The notes beneath the pieces were generated by a model. It searched no databases, was not told where the DNA came from, and saw nothing but the letters and a program-made list of their open reading frames with translations. Shown in pieces: positions 1 through 11,141 of a stretch of DNA of 64,000 nt; positions within the stretch are counted from its first letter, which is position 1; every line of letters begins with the position of its first letter. The translations under genes and the position numbers were made by a program. The DNA is from Pusillimonas noertemannii (GTDB taxonomy: Bacteria; Pseudomonadota; Gammaproteobacteria; Burkholderiales; Burkholderiaceae_B): positions 783,892-847,891 of the forward strand of contig NZ_QEKO01000002.1 of NCBI RefSeq assembly GCF_003096595.1, in the 5' to 3' direction.

Positions 1-492
1 CTGGGCGGCTGTATCGACGTCGCCTCCATGAACGGGTCGCAGCGCATCTCCAACGACTTCGGCGTAACGCTTGGCGTGTGGGGCTTCAAGCCGGGGCCCT
101 ACGTGGTGCTGCCCTTCATCGGATCCAGCAACGTGCGCGACGCGGCCGGCATAGGCACCATGTTTGCCGCCGGCGCTTCCAGCTATACGCCGATCATGGC
201 CATCGACAACGTGCCGCTGCGCAACACCATTCTGGGCGTGGCCGCGGTCGACCTGCGCGCAAGCCTGCTCGACGCCGACGACCTGGTCGACCGCATCGCG
301 CTGGATCGCTACAGCTTCATCCGCGACGCATTCATACAAAGGCGCCAGTCCCTCGTCCAGGGCAGCCGGGTCGACCCCGACGCGCCCTATGGCACGCTGC
401 CCGATTACTCCGACGACGAACTGCCCGACTATTCCGACGACGAAGAAGCACCCGCCGCACCGGCGTCCGGCTCCGCGCCGGCCACGCCCTAA
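1..492 (+). CDS. mlaA: MlaA (VacJ) outer-membrane lipoprotein, 3' part
   Basis: Outer-membrane component of the Mla system, which removes misplaced phospholipid from the outer leaflet and passes it to periplasmic MlaC. The window opens inside the gene: the frame is open from base 1, and the first in-frame Met (base 28) is internal because the residues before it (LGGCIDVAS) already read as MlaA. The 163 visible residues include the family core GPYVVLPFIGSSNVRD; the usual GPS reads GSS here. They end in an acidic, proline-rich tail in which LPDYSDDE occurs twice in tandem. mlaC follows after 15 bases, so the two are surely co-transcribed. The signal peptide and lipobox lie outside the window. 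Confidence 0.9.
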   Translation: MGGCIDVASMNGSQRISNDFGVTLGVWGFKPGPYVVLPFIGSSNVRDAAGIGTMFAAGASSYTPIMAIDNVPLRNTILGVAAVDLRASLLDADDLVDRIALDRYSFIRDAFIQRRQSLVQGSRVDPDAPYGTLPDYSDDELPDYSDDEEAPAAPASGSAPATP

Positions 493-507
493 CGAAGGAA
501 ACCGTAC

Positions 508-1155
508 ATGACTTTTTCCGCTTTACCCCAACGCATCACCTTTCTGCATCGCCTCTGCCTGGCCTTCATGCTGGCACTGGGCCTGTCCATGGCGGCCCAG
601 GCCAAGGAAACCGTCGACCCCACCGCCGCGCCCAATGAATTCGTGCAGGCCGTGGGCAACAACGCCCTCGAGGTGCTTCGGCAAGAACCCGCCGCCCAGC
701 AAGGCGACCTGAACCGCATCAATCAGCTGGTCGACGAATACGTGCTGCCCTACGTCAACCTCGAAAAGACCACCCGGCTGGCCGCCGGCCGCTACTGGCG
801 CCAGGCCTCGGCGCAGCAGCAGAAAAACCTGGTCGAGGCTTTCAAGGGCACGCTCATCCGCACCTATAGCGGGGCGCTGTCCAAGGTGGACGAGGTTTCT
901 GCACTGCAGATCCTGCCCTTCCGCGGTGACGCCAACGCCGACGACGTGGTCGTTCGGTCCACCATCAGCCAACGCAACGGTCCCGCGGTCGGCGTCGACT
1001 ACCGCCTCGAGAAAACCCCGCAAGGCTGGAAAATCTACGACCTCAACGTCGAAGGCATCTGGCTCATCCAGAACTACCGCAACCAGTTCGCCCAGCAGAT
1101 CAACCAGAACGGCATCGACGGCCTGATCGACGCGCTGAACAAGCAGAACCGCTAG
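508..1155 (+). CDS. mlaC: MlaC/Ttg2D periplasmic phospholipid-binding protein
   Basis: Soluble periplasmic carrier that shuttles phospholipid between outer-membrane MlaA and the inner-membrane MlaFED transporter. 215 residues, normal for the family. A signal peptide covers about residues 1-32 (hydrophobic FMLALGLSMAAQA, cleavage before KE). Family hallmarks are VNLEKTTRLAAGRYWR near residue 80, FKGTLIRTYSGAL near residue 115 and YDLNVEGIWLIQNYR near the C-terminus. The ATG follows an AAGGAAA ribosome site. An STAS-domain mlaB gene, which I recall next to mlaC in related genomes, is not present downstream; the next 140 bases are non-coding and end in a terminator. Confidence 0.92.
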   Translation: MTFSALPQRITFLHRLCLAFMLALGLSMAAQAKETVDPTAAPNEFVQAVGNNALEVLRQEPAAQQGDLNRINQLVDEYVLPYVNLEKTTRLAAGRYWRQASAQQQKNLVEAFKGTLIRTYSGALSKVDEVSALQILPFRGDANADDVVVRSTISQRNGPAVGVDYRLEKTPQGWKIYDLNVEGIWLIQNYRNQFAQQINQNGIDGLIDALNKQNR

Positions 1156-1251
1156 GGCCTGTTGAGGCTGGGCCCCAAGGGGGCGGCAGGCGCCAGGCCG
1201 GCCGGCCATCGCCAACACTCCGGCGCCGACAAAGCCGGCGCTATACATCTA

Positions 1252-1257
1252 TATAAT
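1252..1257 (+). promoter_or_regulatory. -10-like TATAAT before the ABC exporter pair
   Basis: A perfect TATAAT lies 39 bases before the start codon at 1296, inside the mlaC/ABC spacer. No good -35 is visible at 16-18 bases spacing (the region reads ACAAAG/CCGACA). If it is used, the transcript would begin at the terminator-like hairpin that follows. Confidence 0.4.
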
Positions 1258-1260
1258 AGA

Positions 1261-1292
1261 AAGCTTGGCTCAATCACGAGCCAGGCTTTTTT
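1261..1292 (+). terminator. Intrinsic terminator abutting the next start codon
   Basis: An 11-bp stem (1261-1271 with 1278-1288, one U-G pair) with a 6-base loop, closed by six T residues (1287-1292). The structure is a good rho-independent terminator for the mla operon, but its T run ends only three bases before the ATG at 1296, leaving no space for a normal ribosome site. Confidence 0.8.
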
Positions 1293-1295
1293 ATT

Positions 1296-2090
1296 ATGTC
1301 TGCGCTTACTTTAAAGAATATCTCGAAGATCTACGCCTCCCGTCCCGGCGCGCTCTCCCGGCTTTTTCAGGCATCGGCCCGAAAGCGGCAGGGCTTTCAG
1401 GCCCTGAACGACGTCAGCCTTACCGTCGAGCACGGAGAGTTCTTCGGCCTGCTCGGCCCCAACGGCGCGGGCAAGACCACCATGATCTCCATTCTTGCTG
1501 GCCTGGCCCAGGCCAGCTCGGGCTCGGCCAGTGTCTGCGGCTACGACGTGGTGTCCCAGTACAAGCAGGCCCGGCGCTCTTTGGGCGTGGTGCCCCAGGA
1601 ACTGGTCTACGACCCGTTCTTCACGGTGCGCGAGACCCTGCGCCTGCAGTCGGGCTATTTCGGCCTGCGCAACAATGACGACTGGATCGACGAAATCCTG
1701 GCCAACCTGGGCCTGGCCGACAAGGCCGAGAACAATATGCGGGCCCTGTCGGGCGGCATGAAGCGCCGGGTGCTGGTGGCCCAGGCATTGGTGCACCGGC
1801 CGCCGGTCATCATCCTGGACGAACCCACGGCCGGGGTCGACGTCGACTTGCGCCGCACCCTGTGGGAATTCATTTCGCGCCTGAACAAAGAGGGGCACAC
1901 CATCCTGCTTACCACCCATTACCTCGAAGAGGCCGAAGCGCTTTGCGGCCGCATCGCCATGCTGAAAAGCGGGCGCGTCGTGGCGCTGGACACCACGCAA
2001 TCGCTGCTGGCGCGCGTGGGCGGCAACGACCTCGAAGACGCTTTCGTGCGCATCATGCACAGCGACAACGCCCTGGAGGTGCTGGCATGA
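1296..2090 (+). CDS. ABC exporter ATP-binding protein (YadG-like)
   Basis: ATPase of a two-gene ABC-2-type exporter; the adjacent gene is its permease, with overlapping stop and start. 264 residues: Walker A GPNGAGKT at 54-61, signature LSGGMKRR at 151-158, Walker B VIILDEP at 171-177 and H-loop TTHYLEEAE near 205. The order mlaC-ABC-ABC-bolA-murA is the one I recall for Bordetella-type genomes. Substrate unknown; YadGH-type exporters have no settled substrate. The start is set by homology ([13 protein letters not shown] aligns with the ABC N-terminus) even though only a terminator T run lies immediately upstream. Confidence 0.9.
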   Translation: MSALTLKNISKIYASRPGALSRLFQASARKRQGFQALNDVSLTVEHGEFFGLLGPNGAGKTTMISILAGLAQASSGSASVCGYDVVSQYKQARRSLGVVPQELVYDPFFTVRETLRLQSGYFGLRNNDDWIDEILANLGLADKAENNMRALSGGMKRRVLVAQALVHRPPVIILDEPTAGVDVDLRRTLWEFISRLNKEGHTILLTTHYLEEAEALCGRIAMLKSGRVVALDTTQSLLARVGGNDLEDAFVRIMHSDNALEVLA

Positions 2091-2878
2091 GCACACCCGT
2101 GATGCAGGCCCAGCCGACGCTCGGCTCGGGCTTCCCGACCCTGCTGCGCAAAGAGCTCCTGCGCTTCTGGAAGGTCGGCTTCCAGACCATCGCGGCGCCC
2201 GTCCTCACGGCCCTGCTCTACCTGCTGGTGTTCGCCCACGTGCTCGAAGACCGGGTGCAAGTGTACGGCTCCATTCCGTATACCTCCTTCCTGATCCCGG
2301 GGCTGATGATGATGAGCATGCTGCAAAATGCCTTCGCCAACCCGTCTTCGTCGCTGATACAAAGCCGCATCACGGGCAACCTGGTGTTCGTGCTGCTGCC
2401 GCCACTGTCACATCGCCAGATATTCAGTGCCTACCTGCTGGCCGGCATTGCGCGCGGGCTCTGCGTGGGCCTGGCGATATGGCTGGTGGCGCTGTTCTTC
2501 ACGCCGCTGCCTCCGCACAACCTGCTGTGGGTGCTGGCGTTCGCCATCCTGGCCTGCGGCATCATGGGCTCGCTGGGCATCATCGCCGGCCTGTGGTCTG
2601 AAAAATTCGACCAGATGGCCGCCTTCCAGAACTTCCTGATCTTGCCGGCCACTTTCCTGTCGGGCGTGTTCTACTCCATACACAGCCTGCCGCCCTTCTG
2701 GCAAAAGGTCTCGCACTGGAACCCCATCTTCTACACCATCGACGGCTTTCGCTACGGATTCTTCTCGGTATCCGATGTCTCGCCCTGGCGCAGCCTGGCG
2801 GTCGTCGCTGGTGTTTTCGCCGTACTGTGCCTGTGCACGCTACGCTTACTGGCCTCCGGCTACAAACTGCGGAACTAG
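2087..2878 (+). CDS. ABC-2 type exporter permease (YadH-like)
   Basis: Membrane subunit of the exporter whose ATPase is the preceding gene. The ATG overlaps the upstream TGA (ATGA), giving 263 residues; the frame is open further upstream but that is inside the ATPase gene. About six hydrophobic segments are visible, beginning near FQTIAAPVLTALLYLLVFA, and the ABC-2 signature LPATFLSGVFYSIHSLPPFWQ lies in the second half, shown here as family recognition. Coupled translation with its ATPase is expected. Substrate unknown. Confidence 0.9.
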   Translation: MSTPVMQAQPTLGSGFPTLLRKELLRFWKVGFQTIAAPVLTALLYLLVFAHVLEDRVQVYGSIPYTSFLIPGLMMMSMLQNAFANPSSSLIQSRITGNLVFVLLPPLSHRQIFSAYLLAGIARGLCVGLAIWLVALFFTPLPPHNLLWVLAFAILACGIMGSLGIIAGLWSEKFDQMAAFQNFLILPATFLSGVFYSIHSLPPFWQKVSHWNPIFYTIDGFRYGFFSVSDVSPWRSLAVVAGVFAVLCLCTLRLLASGYKLRN

Positions 2879-2889
2879 GAATCGACACC

Positions 2890-3130
2890 ATGCTGCCTAC
2901 TCCCGAACAAGTGCGTCAGTACATCGCCGACCACCTGCCCTGTGAACACATCGAAGTGGCCGGCGACGGCTCGCACTTCGAAGCACTCATCGTCAGCCCC
3001 GCCTTCGAGGGCAAGCGGCGCATCGCCCGCCACCAGCTGGTCTACGCCTCGCTGGGCGAGCGCATGAAAGAAGAAATCCACGCCCTGTCGATGCGCACCC
3101 TCACGCCCGAAGAATACAAAGCGAACCCGA

Positions 3131-3138
<8 letters not shown>
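2890..3138 (+). CDS. BolA/IbaG-family protein
   Basis: Small BolA-family protein, 82 residues. Members bind monothiol glutaredoxins and [2Fe-2S] clusters; the IbaG branch is typically encoded just before murA, as here. The BolA fold is indicated by [20 protein letters not shown] (residues about 20-39) with the HF pair, and by [13 protein letters not shown]. The ATG at 2890 is preceded by a weak AGGAATC. The gene overlaps murA by 8 bases. Confidence 0.9.
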
Positions 3139-4389
<1,251 letters not shown>

Positions 4390-4393
<4 letters not shown>

Positions 4394-5076
4394 GCCCTGC
4401 AGCGCTTGAGAAACCCCTGACCCTGGCCTTGTCCAAAGGCCGGATCTTCGATGAGACGCTGCCGCTGCTGGCGGCGGCGGGCATTCAGGTCAGCGAGAAC
4501 CCGGAGTCTTCCCGCAAGCTGATCCTGCCCACCAGCGACCCCGGCCTGCAGCTCATCATCGTGCGCGCCTCCGACGTGCCCACCTACGTGCAGTATGGGG
4601 CGGCCGACTTCGGCATCGCCGGCAAGGACGTGCTGTTCGAGCATGCGGCCGGCAACGCCGGCGGGCTGTACCAGCCCATCGACCTGAATATCGCCCGCTG
4701 CCGCCTGTGCGTGGCGGTGCGCGAGGGCTTCGACTACCAGGCGGCCGTGGCCCAGGGCTCGCGCTTGCGCGTGGCCACCAAGTACGTGCGCGCCGCGCGC
4801 GAGCACTTTGCGCGCAAGGGCGTCTACGTCGACCTGATCAAGCTCTATGGCTCGATGGAGCTGGCCCCCCTGGTCGGCCTGGCCGACGCCATCGTCGACC
4901 TGGTCTCCACCGGCAACACGCTCAAGGCCAACCACCTGGTGGCCGTGGAGGACATCGTGGACATTTCCTCGCGCCTGATCGTCAACCAGGCCTCGCTCAA
5001 GACGCGGGCAAAACAGCTGCAGCCGCTGATAGACGCCTTTGGCCGGGCATCGGCAGCCGAGGACAGCCTGGGATGA
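4390..5076 (+). CDS. hisG: ATP phosphoribosyltransferase, short form
   Basis: First enzyme of histidine synthesis, joining ATP and PRPP. At 228 residues it is the short form lacking the C-terminal regulatory ACT-like domain, so by family knowledge it needs a HisZ partner, which is not in this window. Visible hallmarks are [18 protein letters not shown] at the N-terminus and the PRPP-binding [13 protein letters not shown] near residue 175. ATGA overlap with murA. Confidence 0.95.
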
Positions 5077-5142
5077 GCCAGCCACCCATCTTGGCCATGC
5101 TATATACTATTGATTTATAAAGATTTTATTTTCGCTTCTTTC

Positions 5143-6444
5143 ATGCCACCGATCAATCGCCTCCGCTCGCAAGATCCCGACTTCAGCCAGTCCCTGCGTA
5201 CGCTGCTCGCCTTCGATGCCGAGCAGGACGACAGCATCGAGCACGTCGTGGCCGACGTGCTCAAAGACCTGCGACACCGGGGCGACGAGGCGCTGCTTGA
5301 ATACACCCGCCGCTTCGACCGGGTACAGGCTTCGTCCGTCCAGGCGCTCGAAATTCCGCGCCAGGAATGGCAGGCCGCCCTGCAGGCCCTGCCGCAAGAC
5401 CAGCGCGCCGCCCTCGAAGAAGCCGCCCGCCGCGTGCGCGCCTACCACGAGCGCCAGAAGGCCGAAAGCTGGTCGTACACTGAAAGCGACGGCACCACGC
5501 TGGGGCAAAAGATCACGCCGCTCGATCGCGTCGGCCTGTATGTGCCCGGCGGCAAGGCCGCCTATCCGTCGTCGGTGCTGATGAACGCCATTCCGGCCAA
5601 AGTGGCCGGTGTGCCCGAGGTCGTCATGGTTACCCCCACGCCCGACGGCGCGCGCAACCCCATCGTGCTGGCCGCGGCAGCCATCGCGGGCGTCGACCGC
5701 GCCTGGGCGATCGGCGGCGCGCAGGCCGTCGGAGCGCTTGCCTATGGCACGCAAACCATCACCCCGGTAGACAAGATCGTCGGCCCCGGCAATGCCTATG
5801 TGGCCGCCGCAAAACGCCGCGTGTTCGGCACCGTCGGCATCGACATGATCGCCGGGCCCAGCGAAATATTGATCATCGCCGACGGCACCACGCCCGCCGA
5901 CTGGATCGCCATGGACCTCTTCTCGCAGGCCGAGCACGACGAACTGGCCCAGGCCATACTGCTGTGCCCCGACGCGGCCTACCTCGACCAGGTGCAGGAA
6001 TCCATCGAACGCCTGCTGCCCACCATGCCCCGGGCCGACATCATCCGGGCCAGCCTTTCGGGCCGCGGCGCACTGATCCTGGTCGACGACCTGGACCAGG
6101 CCTGTGCTATTGCCAACGAGATCGCCCCCGAGCACCTCGAGATCTCCACCCAGCAGCCCGAAGTCTGGGCCGACAAGATCCGCCATGCGGGCGCCATCTT
6201 CATGGGCCGCTACAGTTCCGAGTCGCTGGGCGACTACTGCGCCGGCCCCAATCACGTGCTGCCCACCTCGCGCACGGCGCGCTTTTCGTCGCCACTGGGC
6301 GTATACGACTTCCAGAAACGCAGCAGCCTCATCAACGTATCGCACCAGGGCGCCCAGTCCCTGGGGCGCATCGCCGCGACGCTGGCGCACGGCGAAGGCC
6401 TGCAGGCGCACGCGGGCAGCGCGCAATACCGGCTCGAATCCTGA
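5143..6444 (+). CDS. hisD: Histidinol dehydrogenase
   Basis: Zinc enzyme catalysing the last two NAD+-dependent oxidations, L-histidinol to histidine. From the ATG at 5143 it has 433 residues, as usual; a TTG at 5110 in the same frame would add 11 atypical residues. Hallmarks are [34 protein letters not shown] and the active-site region [13 protein letters not shown]. It is separated from hisG by a 66-base AT-rich spacer with a TATACT -10-like hexamer, so it could have its own promoter. hisC does not follow. Confidence 0.95.
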   Translation: MPPINRLRSQDPDFSQSLRTLLAFDAEQDDSIEHVVADVLKDLRHRGDEALLEYTRRFDRVQASSVQALEIPRQEWQAALQALPQDQRAALEEAARRVRAYHERQKAESWSYTESDGTTLGQKITPLDRVGLYVPGGKAAYPSSVLMNAIPAKVAGVPEVVMVTPTPDGARNPIVLAAAAIAGVDRAWAIGGAQAVGALAYGTQTITPVDKIVGPGNAYVAAAKRRVFGTVGIDMIAGPSEILIIADGTTPADWIAMDLFSQAEHDELAQAILLCPDAAYLDQVQESIERLLPTMPRADIIRASLSGRGALILVDDLDQACAIANEIAPEHLEISTQQPEVWADKIRHAGAIFMGRYSSESLGDYCAGPNHVLPTSRTARFSSPLGVYDFQKRSSLINVSHQGAQSLGRIAATLAHGEGLQAHAGSAQYRLES

Positions 6445-6545
6445 TATAAACACAAGATATCCAGCCGTTCAGCACCCGCAACGCCGCCGCCGGATCATTC
6501 GCACCGGCGGCGCCCGAACCGACCCACATCCGATTTGCCTCGACC
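6445..6545. other. hisD-hisB spacer; expected hisC gene absent
   Basis: Only 101 bases separate hisD from hisB. In many Burkholderiales the aminotransferase gene hisC sits here. The spacer holds a GC-rich 9-bp inverted repeat (6485-6493 with 6504-6512, 10-base loop) but no coding remnant that I can recognise. Confidence 0.7.
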
Positions 6546-7133
6546 ATGCGTACTGCCGACATTACCCGAAACACCAATGAAACGCGTATCCGCGTCTCCA
6601 TCAACCTCGACGGCACCGGCCGCCAGACCATCAACACCGGCGTCCCGTTCCTTGACCACATGCTCGACCAGATCGCCCGCCACGGCATGATCGACCTCGA
6701 CGTGCACTGCGACGGCGACACCCACATCGACGACCACCACACCGTCGAAGACGTCGGCATCGCACTGGGGCAGGCTTTCGCCGCCGCGGTGGGCAACAAG
6801 GCGGGCCTGATCCGCTACGGCCACTCTTACGTGCCGCTTGATGAAGCCCTGTCACGCGTGGTCATTGATTTCTCCGGCCGGCCGGGCCTGTTCTACCAGG
6901 TTCCGTTCACGCGCGCGCTGATCGGCCGCTTCGACGTGGACCTGGCGCGCGAATTCTTCCAGGGCTTCGTCAACCACGCCCTGGTCACGCTGCACATCGA
7001 CAATCTCAAGGGCGAGAACGCGCACCATCAGTGCGAGACCATCTTCAAGGCCTTCGGCCGCGCCCTGCGCATGGCCACCGAAGTCGACTCGCGCGCCAAC
7101 GGCGCCGTTCCGTCCACCAAGGGCGTTCTTTAA
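6546..7133 (+). CDS. hisB: Imidazoleglycerol-phosphate dehydratase
   Basis: Manganese enzyme that dehydrates imidazoleglycerol phosphate. 195 residues, the monofunctional form without a fused histidinol-phosphate phosphatase. Metal-binding motifs are [14 protein letters not shown] (about residues 61-74) and [16 protein letters not shown] (about 160-175). ATG start with no strong ribosome site. First gene after the position where hisC is missing. Confidence 0.96.
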   Translation: MRTADITRNTNETRIRVSINLDGTGRQTINTGVPFLDHMLDQIARHGMIDLDVHCDGDTHIDDHHTVEDVGIALGQAFAAAVGNKAGLIRYGHSYVPLDEALSRVVIDFSGRPGLFYQVPFTRALIGRFDVDLAREFFQGFVNHALVTLHIDNLKGENAHHQCETIFKAFGRALRMATEVDSRANGAVPSTKGVL

Positions 7134-7157
7134 CCCGACTCCTTTCCGGCTCCAATC

Positions 7158-7811
7158 GTGAATACTATCGCCATCGTCGACTACGGCATGGGCAATTTCC
7201 ACTCGGTGGCACGCGCACTGCGCGCGGCCGCCCCCGACGCCGACATCCGCATCTGCCGCGAAGCCAGCCACATCGACAACGCCTCGCGCGTGGTGTTTCC
7301 CGGCCAGGGCGCCATGCCCGACTGCATGCGCACCCTCAATGAATCAGGCCTGCGCGAAGCAGTGCTGCGCGCCGCGCGCAGCAAGCCGCTACTGGGCGTG
7401 TGCGTGGGCGAACAGATGCTGTTCAGCCACAGCGAAGAAGGCGACACGCCCTGCCTGGACGTCTTCCAGGGCCGCGTCAGGCGCTTTTCGGGCCCCGGCT
7501 ACGCCTCGGCGTCGGCCCACACCGACGACACCGAACTGCTGAAGGTGCCCCACATGGGCTGGAACCGCGTCAAGCACGTGCGGCACCACGCTTTGTGGGA
7601 CGGCATCGCCGACAACACGCACTTTTATTTCGTGCACAGCTATTACGTCCAGCCCAGCGATCCCGCGCTTACAGCGGGGCTGGCCCATTACGGGGTAAGC
7701 TTTACCTGCGCGGTGGCTCGAGATAACATTTTCGCAGTGCAGTTCCATCCTGAAAAAAGCGCCGACGCCGGCTTGCGCCTGTATCGCAACTTCGTCGACT
7801 GGAACCCCTGA
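7158..7811 (+). CDS. hisH: Imidazole glycerol phosphate synthase, glutaminase subunit
   Basis: Glutamine amidotransferase partner of HisF; it hydrolyses glutamine and channels ammonia to the synthase. 217 residues from a GTG start ([17 protein letters not shown]). The class I catalytic Cys lies in GVCVGEQML and the His-Glu pair in QFHPEKS near the C-terminus. It lies between hisB and hisA, the usual order. Confidence 0.96.
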   Translation: MNTIAIVDYGMGNFHSVARALRAAAPDADIRICREASHIDNASRVVFPGQGAMPDCMRTLNESGLREAVLRAARSKPLLGVCVGEQMLFSHSEEGDTPCLDVFQGRVRRFSGPGYASASAHTDDTELLKVPHMGWNRVKHVRHHALWDGIADNTHFYFVHSYYVQPSDPALTAGLAHYGVSFTCAVARDNIFAVQFHPEKSADAGLRLYRNFVDWNP

Positions 7812-7859
7812 GCCGCGCTTGCGCGCCTTTCCCTTCTAATTGCTTAACGAACTCCGATC

Positions 7860-8603
7860 ATGCTTTTGATTCCCGCTATCGACCTCAAAGACGGCCAGTG
7901 CGTGCGGCTGCGCCAGGGCGACTTGGGCGACGCCACCATCTTCTCCGAAGCGCCGGCCTCGATGGCCGCACAATGGCTCGAGCAGGGCGCGCGGCGCCTG
8001 CACCTGGTCGACCTGAACGGCGCCGTGGCCGGCACGCCCAAGAACCAGGTGGCCATCAAGGCCATTCTCGAAGAAATCGACGGTGAAATCCCCGTCCAGA
8101 TCGGCGGCGGCATCCGCGACCTCAATACCATCGAGCGCTATCTCGACATCGGCCTGTCGTACGTCATTATCGGCACCGCCGCCATCAAGGACCCCGGCTT
8201 CCTGCGCGACGCCTGCAGCGCCTTCCCCGGCAACATCATCGTGGGCCTCGACGCACGCGACGGCAAGGTGGCCACCGACGGCTGGAGCAAGCTCACCCGC
8301 CACGACGTCATCGACATCGCCCGCAAGTTCGAAGACTACGGCTGCGAAGCCATCATCTACACCGACATCGGGCGCGACGGCATGCTGACCGGCGTCAATA
8401 TCGAATCCACGGTCAAGCTGGCCCAGGCCGTCAGCATTCCTGTCATCGCCTCGGGGGGTGTCACCAACCTGGCCGATATCGAGGCCCTGTGCGCCGTTGA
8501 AGACGAGGGCATCGAGGGCGCCATCCTGGGCCGCAGCATCTACGAAGGCACGCTCGACTTCGCCGCCGCCCAAGACCTGGCCGACGAGCTGGGCGCACCA
8601 TGA
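7860..8603 (+). CDS. hisA: ProFAR isomerase
   Basis: TIM-barrel isomerase (EC 5.3.1.16) converting ProFAR to PRFAR. 247 residues; the first catalytic Asp is in [16 protein letters not shown] and the second in [12 protein letters not shown]. Phosphate-binding repeats GGGIRD and ASGGV are visible. The stop overlaps hisF by 4 bases. Confidence 0.96.
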   Translation: MLLIPAIDLKDGQCVRLRQGDLGDATIFSEAPASMAAQWLEQGARRLHLVDLNGAVAGTPKNQVAIKAILEEIDGEIPVQIGGGIRDLNTIERYLDIGLSYVIIGTAAIKDPGFLRDACSAFPGNIIVGLDARDGKVATDGWSKLTRHDVIDIARKFEDYGCEAIIYTDIGRDGMLTGVNIESTVKLAQAVSIPVIASGGVTNLADIEALCAVEDEGIEGAILGRSIYEGTLDFAAAQDLADELGAP

Positions 8604-9400
8604 GCGCAAGCGACATCCCGATGAACAACACGCTTACGCGGCGCATCATCCCGTGCCTTGATGTCACGGCGGGGCGCGTCGTCAAGGGCGTGAACTTCGT
8701 CGACCTGGTCGACGCCGGCGACCCCGTCGAGATCGCGCGCCGCTACAACGAACAGGGCGCCGACGAGCTCACCTTTCTCGACATCACGGCCACCAGCGAC
8801 AACCGCGACCTGATACTGCCCATCATCGAGGCCGTCGCCTCCGAGGTATTCATTCCGCTTACCGTGGGCGGCGGCGTGCGCCAGGTGGCCGACATCCAGC
8901 GGCTGCTCAATGCCGGCGCCGACAAAGTCTCGATCAACAGCGCGGCGGTGGCCAACCCCGAGCTGGTCAAGGCCGCGGCCGACTACCACGGCTCGCAGTG
9001 CATCGTGGTGGCCATCGACGCGCGCCGCACCTCCGAAGCCGGCGAACCCGCACGCTGGGAGATCTTTACCCACGGCGGGCGCAAGGCCACGGGCATCGAC
9101 GCCGTCGAATGGGCCCGCAAGATGGCCAGCTACGGCGCGGGCGAAATACTGCTTACCAGCATGGACCGCGACGGCACCAAGGCCGGCTTCGACCTGGCGC
9201 TTACCCGCGCCGTCTCCGACGCCGTGCCGGTTCCGGTCATTGCCTCGGGCGGCGTGGGCAAGCTCGAGCATCTCGCCGACGGGGTCATCAAGGGGCGCGC
9301 AAGCGCCGTATTGGCCGCCAGCATTTTCCACTACGGCGAGTTCACCATACCCCAAGCCAAAGAGTACATGGCCCGCAAGGGCATCAACATGCGACTGTAA
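8600..9400 (+). CDS. hisF: Imidazole glycerol phosphate synthase, cyclase subunit
   Basis: TIM-barrel cyclase that combines PRFAR with ammonia from HisH to give imidazoleglycerol phosphate and AICAR. 266 residues from the ATG in the ATGA overlap with hisA; an internal ATG at 8621 ([15 protein letters not shown]) would give a start closer to the family norm. Catalytic Asp in IPCLDV and in [11 protein letters not shown]; phosphate site in IASGGVGK. Confidence 0.96.
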   Translation: MSASDIPMNNTLTRRIIPCLDVTAGRVVKGVNFVDLVDAGDPVEIARRYNEQGADELTFLDITATSDNRDLILPIIEAVASEVFIPLTVGGGVRQVADIQRLLNAGADKVSINSAAVANPELVKAAADYHGSQCIVVAIDARRTSEAGEPARWEIFTHGGRKATGIDAVEWARKMASYGAGEILLTSMDRDGTKAGFDLALTRAVSDAVPVPVIASGGVGKLEHLADGVIKGRASAVLAASIFHYGEFTIPQAKEYMARKGINMRL

Positions 9401-9402
9401 CC

Positions 9403-9816
9403 ATGAGCACCGCCACCACACCGAACTCCTGGCTGGACGACGTCGAATTCGACGAGTCGGGCCTTATTCCGGCCATTGCGCAAGACGCCGCTTCGGGCAC
9501 CGTGCTGATGGTCGCCTGGATGAACCGCGACGCGCTTGCCGAAACCGCCGCCACCGGACACGCCGTGTACTGGTCGCGTTCGCGCGGCAAGCTGTGGCGC
9601 AAAGGCGAAGAATCGGGCCACCGGCAGCGAGTGCGTGAACTGCGCCTTGATTGCGACGGCGACGTCATTCTGCTGAAGGTCGAGCAGGTGGGCGGCATCG
9701 CCTGCCACACCGGACGCGAAAGCTGCTTCTTCCGCCGCCTCGACGGCGCACCCGGCCAGCCCGGCTGGACCATCACCGACCCCGTGCTCAAAGACCCCGA
9801 GCTCATCTACAAATGA
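9403..9816 (+). CDS. hisI: Phosphoribosyl-AMP cyclohydrolase
   Basis: Zinc enzyme opening the purine ring of PR-AMP. 137 residues from ATG 9403, two bases after the hisF stop; the same frame is open much further upstream but that is hisF shadow. Motifs: [32 protein letters not shown] and the metal-binding [10 protein letters not shown]. Not fused to HisE, which overlaps it by 4 bases. Confidence 0.95.
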   Translation: MSTATTPNSWLDDVEFDESGLIPAIAQDAASGTVLMVAWMNRDALAETAATGHAVYWSRSRGKLWRKGEESGHRQRVRELRLDCDGDVILLKVEQVGGIACHTGRESCFFRRLDGAPGQPGWTITDPVLKDPELIYK

Positions 9817-10163
9817 ACGACGCCGACAATTCCGCCGACATTCTCTTCCGGCTGGCCGACACGCTGGCGACACGCCTGCCGGCCCAAGGCGGCGACCCCG
9901 ATGCCTCTTATTCGGCCAAGCTGCTTGCCCGCGGCCCCGATGCCTTCCTGAAGAAAATAGGCGAAGAGGCCACCGAGCTGGTCATGGCCGCAAAAGACAA
10001 CGCCCCCGACCGCATCGTCTACGAAACGGCCGATCTGTGGTTTCACAGTCTTATCGCATTGGCACACTATAATCTGCGACCCGAGGACGTCCTGCGCGAA
10101 CTGGCTCGCCGCGAGGGCACTTCCGGCCTGGCCGAGAAAGCAAGCCGGGGCAGCGGCTCTTGA
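9813..10163 (+). CDS. hisE: Phosphoribosyl-ATP pyrophosphatase
   Basis: Hydrolyses phosphoribosyl-ATP to PR-AMP, step two of histidine synthesis. 116 residues from ATG 9813 (ATGA overlap with hisI). All-alpha MazG-like fold signature: [16 protein letters not shown] followed by [17 protein letters not shown]. Last gene of the his run. The HIT-family gene I recall between hisE and tatA in relatives is absent; a TAGAAT -10-like box lies at 10177-10182 in the 85-base spacer. Confidence 0.95.
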   Translation: MNDADNSADILFRLADTLATRLPAQGGDPDASYSAKLLARGPDAFLKKIGEEATELVMAAKDNAPDRIVYETADLWFHSLIALAHYNLRPEDVLRELARREGTSGLAEKASRGSGS

Positions 10164-10248
10164 AGCCACGGTTAGGTAGAATGGAGTCATAAAGGGGCAG
10201 CGGCCCCGCGACGACACACGCGGCTTACGCCGCACAACGGAGATAAAC

Positions 10249-10482
10249 ATGGGTAGTTTCAGCATCTGGCATTGGCTTATCGTTCTCGTCATTGTGGCGC
10301 TCATCTTCGGCACCAAGAAGCTGCGCAACATGGGCGAAGACCTGGGCGGCGCCGTCAAGGGCTTCAAGAAGGGCATGGCCGATGCGGCCAACGATCCCGC
10401 CAAGCCCGAATCCGTCACCACCGAGCGCGTCGAATCCAAAGAAACCATCGACGTGCAGGCCAAAGAAAAAAACGAGGCCTGA
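10249..10482 (+). CDS. tatA: Twin-arginine translocase subunit TatA
   Basis: Single-span membrane protein that multimerises to form the Tat export pore. 77 residues: N-terminal helix with [17 protein letters not shown], the family hinge [20 protein letters not shown], then a charged amphipathic tail. The ATG follows GGAG (CGGAGATAAAC). tatB and tatC follow on the same strand. The Rieske protein encoded downstream is a typical Tat client. Confidence 0.95.
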   Translation: MGSFSIWHWLIVLVIVALIFGTKKLRNMGEDLGGAVKGFKKGMADAANDPAKPESVTTERVESKETIDVQAKEKNEA

Positions 10483-10586
10483 TCGCGCCATGAGGCCTCG
10501 CGCCTTTGCGCGCGGCCCGGCCACGCAGCCGGCGCCAGCCCGCCTGCGCGGCTGTCCTTTTAATCCTCAACCGGCCTGAAGGTTCC

Positions 10587-11141
10587 ATGTTCGACATCAG
10601 CTTCAGCGAGCTCATGCTGATCGGCGTCATTGCGCTGATCGTGATCGGCCCCGAACGGCTGCCCAAAGTGGCTCGCACGGTGGGCCACCTGCTGGGCCGC
10701 GCCCAACGCTACGTCAACGACGTCAAGACCGACATCCGCAAAGAAATGGACGCAGCCGAGGTCGGCGGCCTGAAAGACCTGAAAGACCAGATGCAAGAGG
10801 CCGCCAATTCGGTCAAGGCCTCGGTCGAAGAAACCGGAAAATCGTGGCGCGCGCCCATAGACGAAGCCCAAGACGCCCTCAAGCAGGCGTCCGAGTCCAT
10901 CAAGACGCTGGCCGACTCGGCCCCCAAGCCCGACCAGCCCGAGCCGGCACAGGCTTCCGGCGAATCGGCCGCGGCCGCGCCCGAGCTCCCGCCGGCGGTC
11001 CAGACCTCTGAACAAGACATGCAAGACGCCGAGGCCATCGACACCCAGACTCTGCCCCTGCCCGGCTTCGAGCGCGAACCCGCCCCGGCAGGCAGCGCCG
11101 CAACCGATTCCCCCCCCACCGCCAAAGGTTCGCAGCCGTGA
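10587..11141 (+). CDS. tatB: Sec-independent translocase subunit TatB
   Basis: Tat receptor subunit that forms a complex with TatC and binds twin-arginine signal peptides. 184 residues: a transmembrane helix (MFDISFSELMLIGVIALIVI) with the conserved Glu, then GPERLPKVARTVGHLLGRA, an amphipathic helix and a long low-complexity Pro/Ala/Glu tail. ATG 10587 is chosen over an upstream in-frame start because the TatB N-terminus is exact. Its stop overlaps tatC. Confidence 0.95.
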   Translation: MFDISFSELMLIGVIALIVIGPERLPKVARTVGHLLGRAQRYVNDVKTDIRKEMDAAEVGGLKDLKDQMQEAANSVKASVEETGKSWRAPIDEAQDALKQASESIKTLADSAPKPDQPEPAQASGESAAAAPELPPAVQTSEQDMQDAEAIDTQTLPLPGFEREPAPAGSAATDSPPTAKGSQP

